Origin: Armillaria gallica
Lineage: Eukaryota; Basidiomycota; Agaricomycetes; Agaricales; Physalacriaceae
Reading direction: 5' to 3'
NCBI GenBank assembly: GCA_037576215.1
Contig: JBANDB010000001.1
Coordinates: 5,146,001 to 5,210,000 of the forward strand
Length of the DNA: 64,000 nt
Shown here: one piece after another, positions 25,096 to 37,417 of the stretch
Numbering within the stretch: position 1 is the first letter of the stretch
Layout: every line of letters starts with the position of its first letter
Translations under genes and position numbers: made by a program
Notes under the pieces: model-generated
Database searches by the model: none
What the model was told of the DNA's origin: nothing
Seen by the model: the letters and a program-made list of their open reading frames with translations, nothing else

Positions 25096-25366
25096 ATGTC
25101 TTCTCCCCAAGCCGCACCTAAAGTCGCTACCGCTGAGCATCCTTCCATCCTTGGCGATAATCACATCGCCCACGCCCACGTCCCCGTCCCCGCGGCAAGG
25201 GTACTCCACCCAAAACACAGGGAAGCACTCAAACTCAGGTTGGACCTCAACCTTGAGGTAGAGATCCACATCCAGGCTAAGGTCAACGGCGACATCACGC
25301 TCTCGCTACTGTGAGTGAACTTGGATACACCGGGGTTCTTCATCTGATTGAGATTGCAGCGAGTAA
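25096..25366 (+). CDS. Small beta-hairpin-tail family protein, copy G
   Basis: Unknown function. Exon 1 (25096-25310) starts MSSPQAAPKVATAEHPS, has a His/Ala/Pro-rich middle (DNHIAHAHVPVPAAR) and the tail REALKLRLDLNLEVEIHIQA followed by KVNGDITLSL. The phase-2 intron (GTGAGT to TTGCAG) precedes the 7-nt exon 25360-25366, C-GAG-TAA. TATAAAA lies at 25048-25054, 48 bases before the ATG. The head is the most divergent of the plus-strand copies and has no obvious sister in the window. Confidence 0.82.
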
Positions 25367-26019
25367 ATGTCTAGTCCGGGGATAGGAGCAGAACTTGGAC
25401 CGGGTGTTGGGTTGTTGGTTGGTAATTTGCTTGCTCCGCAAAGTCTTTTTCGTGCTAAGGTTCTGTCTTTTATAGGTCTGATAACCAAATTTCATTAACT
25501 ATAATCATCAACGGAAGACCAGTCTTAATACCTTTTGCTATCCCCCTACAATCTTTCAACAAGAACCTTTGTTTCTTCCGTTTATCTGGTACCAGCTGTC
25601 ATTACCTACGGAAAATCAGTATTATGTCAGGTTCAAATCGGAGTATCGTCACATACCACCAAGGCAAACTTGACGCCGATAAGTACCGTTGTGAGTACGA
25701 GGCTCGATCGGAACGGCAGAAATCAATTCGGTAAAGTGACGCAGAAAGAGAAACCAATCTCAAGAGAGGAAGCGACTTGTTCCCCGATGGAGTAGTGCAC
25801 CACCAGGCGGTCCACACAGCAGTAGGGTAGGTGTATCGTGTATGATTGTGTGACTGTAACATAATGATCCGCGTCGAACCAACCAGCGAACTTGGCTTGA
25901 TTTAAAAAGGCAGAAGGCAGAACTCTCAGAGCGACTCTCAACACGAACGAAAGGTAAAGAGTTTCGAGTTGGATATCGAGCATCGCGAACGAAAATGCAT
26001 TCTTGTCAAATGAACAAGT
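25367..26019. other. Gene-free stretch
   Basis: 3' flank of copy G and of the AFG1-like gene, which converge here. Only short ORFs; nothing recognised. Confidence 0.4.
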
Positions 26020-27870
26020 TCACTTCTTCTCATCATAAACGCTGGCGCCTTTGCCCCATCTTCCACTCCCGCCCCAATCCTCACGAACACCCCACACATG
26101 GTTTTCGCTCAATCGGGGGGAAAATCCAGCTTGAGGCTTGCTGGCACTGGATATTTTTCCAGAGTCAGCTATCACGCTGCTCCCTTGCCACTTCTGTACC
26201 TTCGGCTCCCATTGGCAGCGCATATGATATGCAGGACTCGTCATCTCCGCCAATCTCGAGAACGCACGCTTGAACGCAAACTGCTCGTCTTTGCCTGCAA
26301 AAATCCGTCAAATCCCCAGTCAACCGGAAGGGAGGAAGGAAGGTGAACATACCGGAGAAAATGGATAGAGTTTCTAGTGGCACCCGGGTTTCTTCCCGCT
26401 CACTGGCATTAGAGTGGCGGTATGAGACCACATTTGGGCGGTATTTCTCCAGACTGACAGATTCCGCCAACATCACGTCTGTATTGTCCGTCCCACGATC
26501 AATGTCTATCTGGAAGAGATCGTCCAGTTGTATGTTTGACAAGCACACTACTCTGCAGCGAGATTCATACAGAGCGTCGACGAGACTGATAAACCTCCTA
26601 GCCTGGTTCTTTCCGGAAGGAAGACGGATGATGGGTATGTCAGTGATGACGATGGTGCGAAACGTGGAAGAAAGAATGAGGTAGTCTGCTGGGCCAAGAG
26701 ACTATAGATGTTTGAGTTCTCGTCTGTCGTGAAAGGCTGGATAACTATACCTCTTCACAAAGTTGCTGAAAAGAGAACATGCATGCGTCTCCTTGGGATG
26801 ATATGCGCGGGACATGAAGCTGACGACCAAAGACAGTAAGGCTGCGAGATGACGAAGAGTCGACCTGGGCATCCACCAAACTCTCAAACTCGTCTCTTTC
26901 TGCATTAACAAACCACGTCTTCCGCCCCGCCCCAGCTCTCATGATTCTCCAATCTTTGCTCTCAACGTCCCCGACGTTGACAACCTCGCACCGGGCCCTC
27001 AACGCGCCGCCAAATGCACCAAGCCTCTCCCGCTGAACTCCGTTGACGTATAGATCCTCTGGAACTCGGTTTGACGTTCCGACGACGACGCCACCCATGC
27101 GCCAATACCATATCAGGACGTCCGAGAGAAGAAGCGTACTAGAGACGTCTTGGAGCTAAACTTCGTCGATAAGGAGAACATACGACGCGCGTAACATCTT
27201 CGAGGCAACGACGTATGGGATAGGAGCTAAGTGCTGGGGTGAAGAGGAGGGTCGTCGCAGGCGATGCCAGAACGAATCGACCCTCTTGATATCGATTTTG
27301 AGCATCTGGCGCACTTCATTACGGATGGATTTGTTCCACGTCGTCGTGTCGACGTCACTGTCAAAGGGTTCAACATTGCGCATTCGCTTGGCTGTTTCCT
27401 CCCATACACTGCGGTAGAGATCAAGTACGAACTCGTTGTAATGCTTGCGAGATTTGTAGGGTGTCGGTAGCGATGCGAACCAGGTATCGGCGAGGAACGT
27501 CTTTCCTGAGCCAGGTGGACCGGTGAGAAATAAGCCTTTGGGAGACGTCAGCTGTTCCATCTCAAGGGCCAGGTCCTTGGACTTGATGAGAGCTTTCATA
27601 TGTACCGTGGAATGACGAAATGGGACATCAGCGAAGGGAAGGGAAGAGCTTTGCGCTGGAGTATAATTGCGGAGGTCTTTACTGAGTCTTCTGAGCTACT
27701 AGTAGGAAAATGAGGACATTACAAAAAATTGGTACAAACTATCGCACCTTCATGACAGTTCTTATCTGACCTTCGTCCCATTCTACGCTGCCGGAATCGA
27801 CTAGGGCATTGTATCTGTCTAGCAAGTGTTTGTACAAGCTGGGTTGAAGGATGACGGGGCCTCGGAAGTG
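26020..27870 (-). pseudogene. AFG1/LACE1-family mitochondrial AAA ATPase with an in-frame stop
   Basis: Family members sit at the mitochondrial inner membrane and help turn over respiratory subunits (family knowledge). Visible exons join cleanly: an N-terminal part ending 27748 (LYKHLLDRYNALVDSG, family-typical), 26751-27695, 26353-26701 and 26020-26294. Walker A is GPPGSGKT; Walker B reads YVLLIDEV. Directly after it comes TAG (27156-27158), where the family has Gln, and the same frame continues at once with LQDVSSTLLLSDVL and GGVVVGTSNRVPEDLYVNGVQR. Later landmarks are LGPADYLILSSTF, KNQARRFISLVDALYESRC and EQFAFKRAFSRLAEM. So a single CAG-to-TAG change interrupts an otherwise complete gene. 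The first exon and start codon were not found: no ATG lies in frame upstream of the RHFRGPVI segment. Either a recent pseudogene, a stop read through, or a sequence error. Confidence 0.8.
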
Positions 27871-30281
27871 TCGCCCTCATCATGACAACGGAGACAGGAT
27901 GAGCAATATTGATTCAGAAATGACGGCGACCAGTTGACGACAGAGGCACAAAGTTTCAAAGCTCGGTTGAGTTGGGTCCTGCAATGATGATGGCGAGAGA
28001 AAAAGAAGCGACGGACGTTCGGTCCGAAATTCGCCGTTCCTTAGACCTTCGATCACGCACAGCCACCAGGGTCCTTTGTTGGTTAAGCACCATCCCCACT
28101 TTTTCGTCCAAGTACGCCCAACAAATCTCAGAATGTTCTCGAGATAAATTGTATGCAACATCATGCTATTTCATCTCTCGATCCTTGTTTCTACGATGAC
28201 AGCTCAGTTCTTAGCGCACTCTGAATGCAATTCGGATCTCCTCCATCCCGATTCCCATGAATAACGTGCAAATCTTTTCTAGCCATTCATTATCTTATGT
28301 GACGAGCGCTGATGAGTCGATTTTTGAACAACAATGGTGGTTTCTGGATCATGCTGTAATGTGGTATGGAAGAGTAGGTACTAGATAATACAAGTTCGAG
28401 TCGTGTAATCCTTCGAGATCTTATATATATCGGAGGGGAATGAAGGAATACCACGTTCCGTGGTGATCATAATCATGACCATTCCGGGAGTAACATTCCA
28501 TTGACTTCTGTCTTTGATCTCTTCATACTTTTCACAAGTTGCTCGTCTCTTGTTAATCCGTAGTTGGGCTTACGGGAAGATCACCATAAAACTGTGCAAG
28601 CTCATGCTCTTTTGAAGCGACCAGAGCTTCAAATTTGGCGATACGGAGTTTCCCTTTTGTGACTTTTCATTACTTGGGACTTTACTGGTATATCCGGCTC
28701 TCCATTTACCCACTCATTGCAATCACCTCCAACCGAGACGGCCCCAGAACCTATTCATTTCATAGCGTGCCTCCTGGAGATAGTTGGACATCGAGTTGGG
28801 ATCTTGTAATATTTGCAAGAATTGCCGAGCAGGCTGCAGAAATTTACACGAGTGTATATTGAGGCCCGTTTAGGCTTGTGGGACCTGGGCCTGCTTATGA
28901 ATTTCCCATAATGACTTTGTCTCCTGTTTTGTCTGTACTCGAATCAGTATTGGTTCTTGAACTAAATTTCGTATCTCTGACCTTAAAAGGAAGGAAAGCC
29001 ACCCGATATGGACTCGCAGGACTCGCAGTGCCGTGGTAATTCACACCAGGGATGAAAACCCACAAGATTCAAGGGGTCGGATTAGAGTCCATATGCGCCG
29101 AATTGTTCTTCATGGCTCAGTTGAATTTGAGCGGGAATATCTTACTTCAAGCTCATAATTCCCAGAAAGTTGGGCATGGCGGAAAATTGCTCCGTCCTTG
29201 AGTTTCAAAGTGGATATTCTAGAGTGCTATTGGAAAATCAGACCGTCATGGTAATGGGTACGAGAGGCCCGAGCGCAAAAAAAAAAAAAAAACAAGTTAC
29301 TCCGATAAACTCAGAGTCAGATACCGAACGTTCAAAGTCGACCCGAACTTCGAATGGATCCAAGAAAGTCTGGGTCTATTATTACATGTCTCCACGGTGC
29401 CTCCCGTTTTTCCATTTCACGATGGAACAGCGACCAAAGTGACGACATTCCAGCCAATCGCGTTACAACTCACTTGCGGAGAACTTAGAATAATGACGAA
29501 CAGTGGTCTCACACGAATTCTAGACATCTTTTGGTTTACCATACCTGTCATCGGGCACAGCTACACGCGAGAAGACTCGGGTCTCCTCAGTAATACAAAA
29601 AAGGTGAAAAACGCACCTCCGTTTGCTTAGATCAAAAATTGCTGTCACCATTGGTACTTCATTATCAGTAGAAGTGGCGAACAAAGCGTAAGTTTCAAAC
29701 CGCGAAGTAAGTCGGAGAATATTGCTATAACGCGTGATATCATGCTTGAACGGGATGCGGCGTAGCCATGCCTTGATCGGCTTCGTCACCGAGAGAGGCG
29801 GTGTAAGTCTAGAATAGAAGATGATTAACGGGCTTCGGCAGCGAGGCTTCGCAGGTTAGTATTAGTTTTCCGAACTTCTATCCGTGTACGCCCGCCGCCA
29901 CCTCCGAAGGTTCAAGCCAATCCGATATGTTGCTGGACGGTCTCGAACTACCCCTCACCTAACTCCACTAGACAGATGTCATTCTGGGAAATTACCGTGT
30001 TTGATTTCTAACTCGTGTACAGCTCGTGTTCGCAGCAAATTGAATCCTTCTGTGTTTATGAAATGGAATTGTGTCCAGTGCACGACAGTCCCGAAGTGCA
30101 CGTGGAAATTTCTGCCTCTAGAACGGGTTATGTTACTAGGAATGAAAGAGCCGATTACCTGAACAGTAGTTTTGGGGTGCAAATGGATATGCCAACGCTG
30201 TTCCCGATCTGTAAGTAGAGCTCGATGGTCATATAAAAGGGCGAGGAATCCAACGCTCACTCCAGCATTCACAGCTACATC
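27871..30281. other. Gene-free stretch
   Basis: Includes an A-homopolymer of about 16 at 29278. Short ORFs only; none shows a domain. The last 60 bases are the promoter of copy H. Confidence 0.45.
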
Positions 30282-30549
30282 ATGTCTTCTCAAGAAACCG
30301 CTACCAAATTCGCCGCTGCCGAAGGATTCATCACTGGTGACAACCAAGTCGCACCCGCCTCCAACAGGGGATTGGGTCGTGGTGGTGTTGGCAAGCAAAA
30401 GGAGGCTCTGAAGCTCCGTTTGGACCTTAACCTCGAGGTTGAGATCGCCATTCAGGCCAAGGTCAACGGCGACATCACTCTTTCGCTGCTGTGAGTACTC
30501 TTCTCAATTCCGCGTTTTTCATCATCTGAAACTGTCTTCCAGTGAGTAA
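30282..30549 (+). CDS. Small beta-hairpin-tail family protein, copy H
   Basis: Unknown function. Exon 1 (30282-30490) starts MSSQETATKFAAAEGFITGD, then NQVAPASNRGLGRGGVGKQ and the tail KEALKLRLDLNLEVEIAIQA with DITLSL. The phase-2 intron (GTGAGT to TTCCAG) precedes the last exon 30543-30549, T-GAG-TAA. TATAAAA at 30232-30238 is 50 bases before the ATG. Sister of copy C at 7631-7893, on the opposite strand. It is the outermost copy on the right. Confidence 0.82.
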
Positions 30550-33285
30550 ACGTTTCTTGAGCTCAAATCAAGGGAATGCGCTCCCTGTTAGGTAGTCATG
30601 TTCGTATTGCTTCGTCTGTGGTCCGCATTCCTTACTGATGCTCGTGACTAGAAGGGTTTCTTGAACAGATTTTAACGATTGGCCAGTGAAAGAGACAACA
30701 TGACACGTACATACACGGATAGGGAATGCGCCCTTTATACCACTGTGACTCCGTATATAGTTGCAACCTCCCAATGCCTTTTTTGATCACTATTCAACTG
30801 TGTGATGAGAATAGGGACATTGTGTTGCGCCTAACCTGTTGGAAATCAATGTGTGAGCATTATAGCTAGCGCATAATACTTCGTCGCGATTCCCAGTAGC
30901 GTCGACTAGTTCCCCAAAGATTGAGAGATTCAATTCTAGAATTCAAGGAACTGTCAGATGAAACAGACAGAGGACGTATACCTGAGCTTACCAACAAGGT
31001 GCTCGGAACACAAAGCCTCCGCGAGAAAACGATGGAAATGGGAAATGCTTTGTTTGTCTATGGGTGTCCAGCCAGTTTCTAATATTTCCTGTGGGTGTAC
31101 GCATTTGAAAAAAAAGGCATTGGAGATATTTAGACTAACACTCCTTTGAACTAATAAACGCCGCTACTCCGCCGTCTCCAGTCTGTCTCCTTATTCCAAT
31201 TTATTGTGTTTACGGCCATCGTCGGCTTAGCATCGACCCAGAGTAAAACAAGAGACGAAAATTTCGGGCTAAAGCGTGAATAGAGAAAATCGTTGATGAT
31301 AAAACTGCACGTTAGACATTCATGAATTCGAACAAGAGTCGCTGTGGCTTGCGACTTGCGATGTCTTTGCAGCAAACACAGCAGAGAAAGACCAGCCTGT
31401 ACAAGTTTGAGTATTGAAAGAATGGTCATAGAATATTGCACTCACCGAAGGCTAGTACAGCATCTAATCCATTCCTCCATCCGGCATTACCTGGCAGTCC
31501 GATCTAGCTCCTCGTAGTGCTTATCCTGAACAAAGGTACATCGTAATACAACGCTGCATAGACAGTCGTCATTGATAGCGGCGCTAGAGGTCGTCCGAAG
31601 ATGCGGGTAGGAACTGAGATTGGAATGAGTACTCGAGAATGTCAGTGAATGGGAAGGACCTACCCATCTCTGGCGTGTAGCTGCCTCGTCCATGGTCATG
31701 TCATGTCCATAATAGGTTATCTTGCTACGATATCAGATATCTAACGGCCCACAAAAGAACTTGAGTCGATGGTCCGAAGGCCGTTCTACTATCTCCTTGC
31801 TCCGCTTCCCATCCTCGTCAAGTTCAGTGAGTCGAACACTTGCTCGCCTCGCACTGTGGGACCGGAGATCTCGTCACCACACGTTGAGGGTGCAGGTGGC
31901 AGGCGGGTTCGATTGATACTACGGTACAAGTTCGCAAAACAGGCCGGAAGTTGCAAGGACGAAATATCGGTATTGATGGCGTTTTAATCTCCTTGGAGAA
32001 GACCTGAAGCATCCTTTAGCTAGACTCGCTCTTGTCTAATCGGTAGGTGTTCTTAGGCGCACTAGGGAGAACATTCAAGCAAGACAAATCTCGCATCACG
32101 ACTGAAGGTGATTATAGATCCAAATTGCTCCTCCTTAAGTAGTCAATATTCCTGGTAGAGATCTACGTTGATAGGCCGTTGAGGATGGACGAAAATCGAT
32201 CGCGGCTGGGAAGTCCTGTATGAGAGCTTGAACGATATATGTTTCCTAATTGAATCCGAAAGCAGTAGTCTCTCCTCGGCAGACGACGATATCAACCTAT
32301 TGACGGATGGAGGTGGACGGTAACCGGTTGATACGTGCAAAGCATCGGAATTCTGATGTTGAATTGCGAGCTTCACATGGCCGATTTACCTCAGGATCCG
32401 ACGGTCACTGGGTCAGTCACCATTATGTAGGAGATACTCGTACGAGTTTATCTTCTGCTTCATTTCCGACTTCTTGCCGTCGTATACTATAAGTCTGCCA
32501 GTGCCAAAGTATCTCGTCGTTAGTTCCTGTTGAATTGGTTAAAATTATCGCACTTTTTTGGTGGCTTAGCCGGCACCACCGAGTCTCGCGACCCTAACAT
32601 CTGGAACTGGAGAAAAGTCGGGAGAGAGAACCAAGATGGTGGTTGCGTCTCAAAATTGATCTGCTACACAGCCACAATACGACGAGCACGCGATCGACGA
32701 CTTACTCTGAACCACGGCCACGGCCACTGGTCCCCTACATTGTGACAAAGCTATAGTATGTATCGTGCTCTTCTTACTGAACCACATGGTCTGCATTCAC
32801 TCAGTTCGTAGGTCGTACATGCATTCATATGGGTTCCAGTCACGCTTCTTGATTCCAAGACTGTTGAGATGCGGATCCCATTGTGATGGACACGCGATTC
32901 GACTTTATTTCTAATTGAGGATCAATTCCTAGTGCTTCCATGGTCTATCATAACTGCTCAGCGTGCCAGTTTCAATACCGCGGGTATCTCTTTCTCATAT
33001 CCGTGTGACTTCCCCACGCTTATCATCCATGTTACCCGTCAGCCTATAGTAGCACCAGGGACTCATGTCTTCATTAAGACCACTTTTCCCTCGTCAAACC
33101 ACTGGTTCAGCTTCTTGATCGAGCGATCGAAGTTATTTCTGGCTATCTCTGGTCGTCCTTGTGCCCAGGTATCAAGGCAGCACACCTTGCTACATATCTT
33201 TGGGCCATGTTCCGGTTTCCCAGGTATATAAAGTGTTATGGCCTCCAGCATTATCTGTGCCCATCTCTCGGTGCTATCCTGAATC
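30550..33285. other. Gene-free stretch
   Basis: Short ORFs on both strands, no domain found. The last 100 bases are the promoter of the sedolisin gene, with TATATAAAG near 33224-33232 and the ATG at 33286. Confidence 0.45.
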
Positions 33286-35622
33286 ATGTTCGGAGTCGTC
33301 CCTCTGAGCGTTGCTCTGTTCGCTGTCTCCTCCGTGGTGACTGGGAGTCCAGCTCCCCGTGCCATGTCCGTACATGATCAGCGTGATGCTGCTCCCAATC
33401 GCTTCGTCAAAGCGGACGCGGCAGATCCCCAGGCCAATCTGAATTTCCGTATTGGTCTCACGCCGAATAATATCGCTGGCCTTGAGAAAGCTTTGTACGC
33501 TGTCAGCGAACCAGACAGCGATCTATACGGGCAGCATCTTAGCTTCGAGGAGGTCTGTCTATTTCTCGTCGTGTTTATATACCTATTTGTTCACCGTTGC
33601 CTAGGTCAAAGCATTCAGCGCGCCAACTTCAGAGGCAGTGACCGCCGTCACTAGCTGGCTTGCGGATAACGGGATCACTGGCGTCAAAACCAGCGGTGCT
33701 TTCGATGACTGGCTGACTTTCACGGCTCCCGTGGAAAAAGCGAACACGCTCCTCAACGCCCAGTACGAAAATTTCGTACACATTGAAACAGGGGATCGCC
33801 TCATCCGTACTTTGACTGTTTCGATACCGTCAGACCTGACCGACTTTATCGAGGTTGTGCACCCCACGACATCTTTTGGGAAACTCACGATTGGCCCGAA
33901 ACCCATGGTGTCTATTCCTCTGACGTCCACTAACCTGACCGAGCGAGCGAATCCTGCACCTTCGTCGTGTAACAGTATCGTCACACCTGCATGTCTGCAA
34001 GCTCTCTATGGTATTCCCGCGACTCGTGCTACTCAATCGACTAATCGATTGGGGGTCTCTGGTTTCATCGATCAGTTTGCTCAGGTAGAATTTCTGTATC
34101 TTTCGTCCATACCAAGCTAATAAGTGTTACAGACGGCGGACCTTCGGACATTCCTGACTGCATTGCGACCTGACATCCCATCGACGACGACGTTTACTCT
34201 GCAGACTCTCGACGGTGGTCAGAATATTCAGAGCGCGAGTGAGGCCGGAATTGAGGCTGTAAGGACCAACTTCGGATGTTCCTTGATGGTCGTGCTGACG
34301 CTGGCTCAGAATCTTGACATTCAGTACACTGTTGGCGTTGCCACCGGCGTTCCGAACTTTTTCATATCTGTTGGCGACTCTTCAACTGACGGTGTTGATG
34401 GTTTCCTTGATATCATCAACTTCCTGAATGCCGAAGCTAGCCCACCACAAGTATGTTGTTATCTGCTCCGAATTGTATAGCTCAATAGCATGCATGTAGG
34501 TCTTGACAACCAGTTACGGTTTCGACGAGACGGATCTCCCGGCTAGTGCTGCAACGTAAGCTGCTTTCAAGGCTGTACGCATAGGAAATGACTTATGGTG
34601 CATAGACGCTTGTGCAATGCTTACATGGCCCTCGGTGCTCGAGGCGTGTCGATTCTCTTTGCATCGGGTAAGATTTGAATTATCTAGCTTGATTTTGCTT
34701 ATGAATGGGTGAACATAAATTTAGGCGACGGTGGAGTAGGGGGCGGCCAGCAAGGTTTGTTTATCGCTTTCCGTTTTCATCAAGGTCTGAGCATTTGCAG
34801 GCGAATCTTGCACGACCTTCATTCCTGCATTCCCTGGAGGTTGTCCATGTGCGTATCAAATTATTCACGACGAACCACTTGTTGTGAGATTTACGCTTTT
34901 ATATAGTCCACACGTCTGTAGGCGCAACACAGGGCGTAACCGAGACTTCCGCAAGCTTCAGCAGTGGAGGTTTCTCCAACGTTTTCACTCGCCCGTCCTA
35001 TCAAGCCACAGCTGTTAGCACCTACCTCACGGCACTGGGTAGTACCAATGCCGGAAAGTTCAACACCGCTGGCCGAGCATTCCCCGACATCGCCGCGCAA
35101 GGCAATGATGTTGAGATCGTGGTTGGCGGACGAGCAGGCCTGGTTGGTGGAACCTCATGCTCGAGCCCTATATTTGCGAGTGTCATCTCCCTTATCAACG
35201 ATCGCCTGATCGCAGCGGGGAAACCGGTACTCGGCTTTTTGAACCCCTTGTGAGTGGAAGTCGAGGTCGTGAGAGCAGTAACTGATATGAATTAGCTTGT
35301 ACGCGCACCCAACTGCGTTCTTCGATATCACTACCGGTAGCAACCCGGGATGTGGGTTTCCTTTTTCCCGCGTTCGATATAAGATACTGATAATCATAAA
35401 TCAGGTGGCACTAATGGGTTCCCTGCACGAGCTGGCTGTAAGTGGTTGGACATCTGTTGTACAAAACAAGACTGACCTGAAATTTCAACCTTTTCAAGGG
35501 GATCCTGTACGTCGCGTCCACTGCCAGGCATATATTCTCTATTCATTAATTCTCTTTTACTCTAGGTTACCGGCCTCGGTACACCCAACTTTGCTGCATT
35601 GTTGGCAGCGGCAGGTTTATGA
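33286..35622 (+). CDS. Secreted sedolisin (S53 family), tripeptidyl-peptidase-like
   Basis: A serine-carboxyl peptidase working outside the cell at acid pH (family knowledge). Thirteen exons join in frame to 568 aa: 33286-33552, 33605-34084, 34133-34258, 34310-34450, 34500-34555, 34606-34667, 34725-34754, 34801-34848, 34907-35249, 35296-35351, 35405-35437, 35499-35506, 35566-35622. Residues 1-21 look like a signal peptide (MFGVVPLSVALFAVSSVVTG). The pro-domain follows (LNFRIGLTPNNIAGLEKALY). Catalytic Glu and Asp lie in EANLD (about 290-294), the oxyanion Asp in ASGDGGVGGG (about 379), and the nucleophile Ser in GGTSCSSP (about 487). The calcium-site region near the end reads FDITTGSNPG, with GWDP encoded across an 8-nt microexon (35499-35506). 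All elements are intact. It ends 96 bases from a convergent F-box gene. Confidence 0.93.
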
Positions 35623-35718
35623 GGAGTCATTTTGCATTTTTACTGTTGTTGTAGTGAGAATATTAAGCAAAGAAGTTTTGAATCTACTCACGGTGCTTCG
35701 TGCTTTGTCTCGAAAGGC

Positions 35719-37021
35719 CTATCCATCTAAATTCATATGCGACACCTGAACCTTCATCCCTTTCTTCAGAAGTAGGGGAAACCCTGCTTTCACAATTGCA
35801 TCCACTTGCTCATTCTGAGGTAAACTGAATGTCGTCAATGTTAAGCGGACTTTTTTGAGATTGTGCATTGACGGTCTCGCAAGCACGGAATCGAGGGTAG
35901 TCCAGTTGAACTCATCAATGATCGAAGTAGAAGGGATGTCACTGTCAAGCCAGTCTACGTATGCATCAACCGAGACTGTCTCGAGGATGTCCGTGGTGAT
36001 CGTGGCCAAGGTTCTTGCAAGGTATGACCAGCAGTTGGTTTTGGTGATATTCACCCTAGGAATGAAATGGATGAAACGGAGGTTCTCGCAAGAGCTGAGG
36101 TCGAAGATTTCCGGCGTGCGTTCTGTATAAATCAAATGTCAAGGCCAAAGCTGGATCATGTAAAGGTAATGGCATACCAGTATAAGAATCTTCAATGACC
36201 AGATTTACGACGTGCGTAAGCATGGAACTTGCTCTTGGCCGAACACCAAGACGGGCATTCCTCAAGTGCAATGCCAGGCCCCATATTGATTGCATATCCA
36301 CCACAGAATTATGACTCAAAAGATAGTCGACAATACATTCGCATACATGAATGCTACATGTCCGGAGTTGGAGACGAGGGGCTGCCGAAACAGGCAGACC
36401 TAAGCCGCCTGTACAACGACCAACATCACCCTCTTCGTCATGCCAGAGGGAGAGAACTTCGAGGGATTTTACAGAAGGACCGCAACTAGCAAGGAAGCTG
36501 AAGAGGATGTGGCACGAATCAACAATAATCCCGTCCAATCGTATACACTCCAGATGTGGGGAACGCATGGCGCTGATAAGCGAATTGTGCAAGGCATCAG
36601 AAGCACGTTGGATTGCAAAGGCATGGATCTGTCTTCCCTCATCATCATATCCGGGCTCGCTGACGAGGGAGATGGTTCGAAGGCGGCTGAGCGAGGATAG
36701 TATGGCTGGCAAAGCTGGGTCCTGGGCTATCCAGGTCATTGATATATCTTCATCTTCCAAAAACCCGGGATCAAGGATATCCAGGCGCTGCGGGAAGGAG
36801 GCGACGTCAGGATAGGTTACCAAGACTTCTTGGAAACGCCGACACGACTCTGTGCTGTACAGAAAGATCGTCTTGAACAGAAGAGGTCGGCTACGCGCCC
36901 TGAAGGAACGACAAACGGAATTGCAGCTGATCAGTGGTGATAGATTCCATTCGTCTTCGAGATAATTGATGATTTCGTCGGTGAGTTCTTGTGGCAGCAA
37001 CTGAATCGACATGACAGTCAT
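35719..37021 (-). CDS. F-box protein
   Basis: Two exons (36178-37021 and 35719-36122) joined by a 55-nt phase-1 intron give 415 aa. The N-terminus (LLPQELTDEIINYLEDEW, then CNSVCRSFRARSRPLLFKTI) is a typical fungal F-box, the part that docks on Skp1 in SCF ubiquitin ligases. The rest is a degenerate leucine-rich region (LECIRLDGIIVD; LEVLSLWHDEEG) ending in the block LDSVLARPSMHNLKKVRLTL found in this mushroom F-box group. Met-37012 would serve equally well as start. The target is unknown. It shares a 396-bp divergent promoter with the SHMT gene. Confidence 0.85.
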
Positions 37022-37417
37022 GGAAAACGAAACTTAGCGTAAATTTAGGCAATTTAGGACTAGCAGAGTCCGGTAAATTTGTCAAAACAAATTCTCTATC
37101 AAACACCTTCGCTGGCGCACCCCCGGGCTCTCCCTCTCTCTTCCTGGAGCATCGTTACCTGAGACCCCGAAATCCTTCAACGCAGTATATAGTAACATTG
37201 GCCGGAAAAGTCATGGAACGGCGGAGCTCCGCGCGGAGAAATGTTCACCACCGCTTATCGCGTCCTTTCCACCTTAAGGGCTGTCCGTTTTCTCTAAAGC
37301 TAGGTCGACCGACCTCAGTACGACCGGTACTTTTTTTTGCTCCTCGAACTGAGACAGCCGCGAGGGAGCGGCAATTCCCGGCTGTCTTATAATTTTCGTA
37401 CTCGCAATAATTTTGCC

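Noticed and set aside
29278..29293. A-homopolymer as a retroposed poly(A) tail
   Set aside because: No recognisable SINE/LINE body or target duplication next to it; most likely a simple homopolymer.
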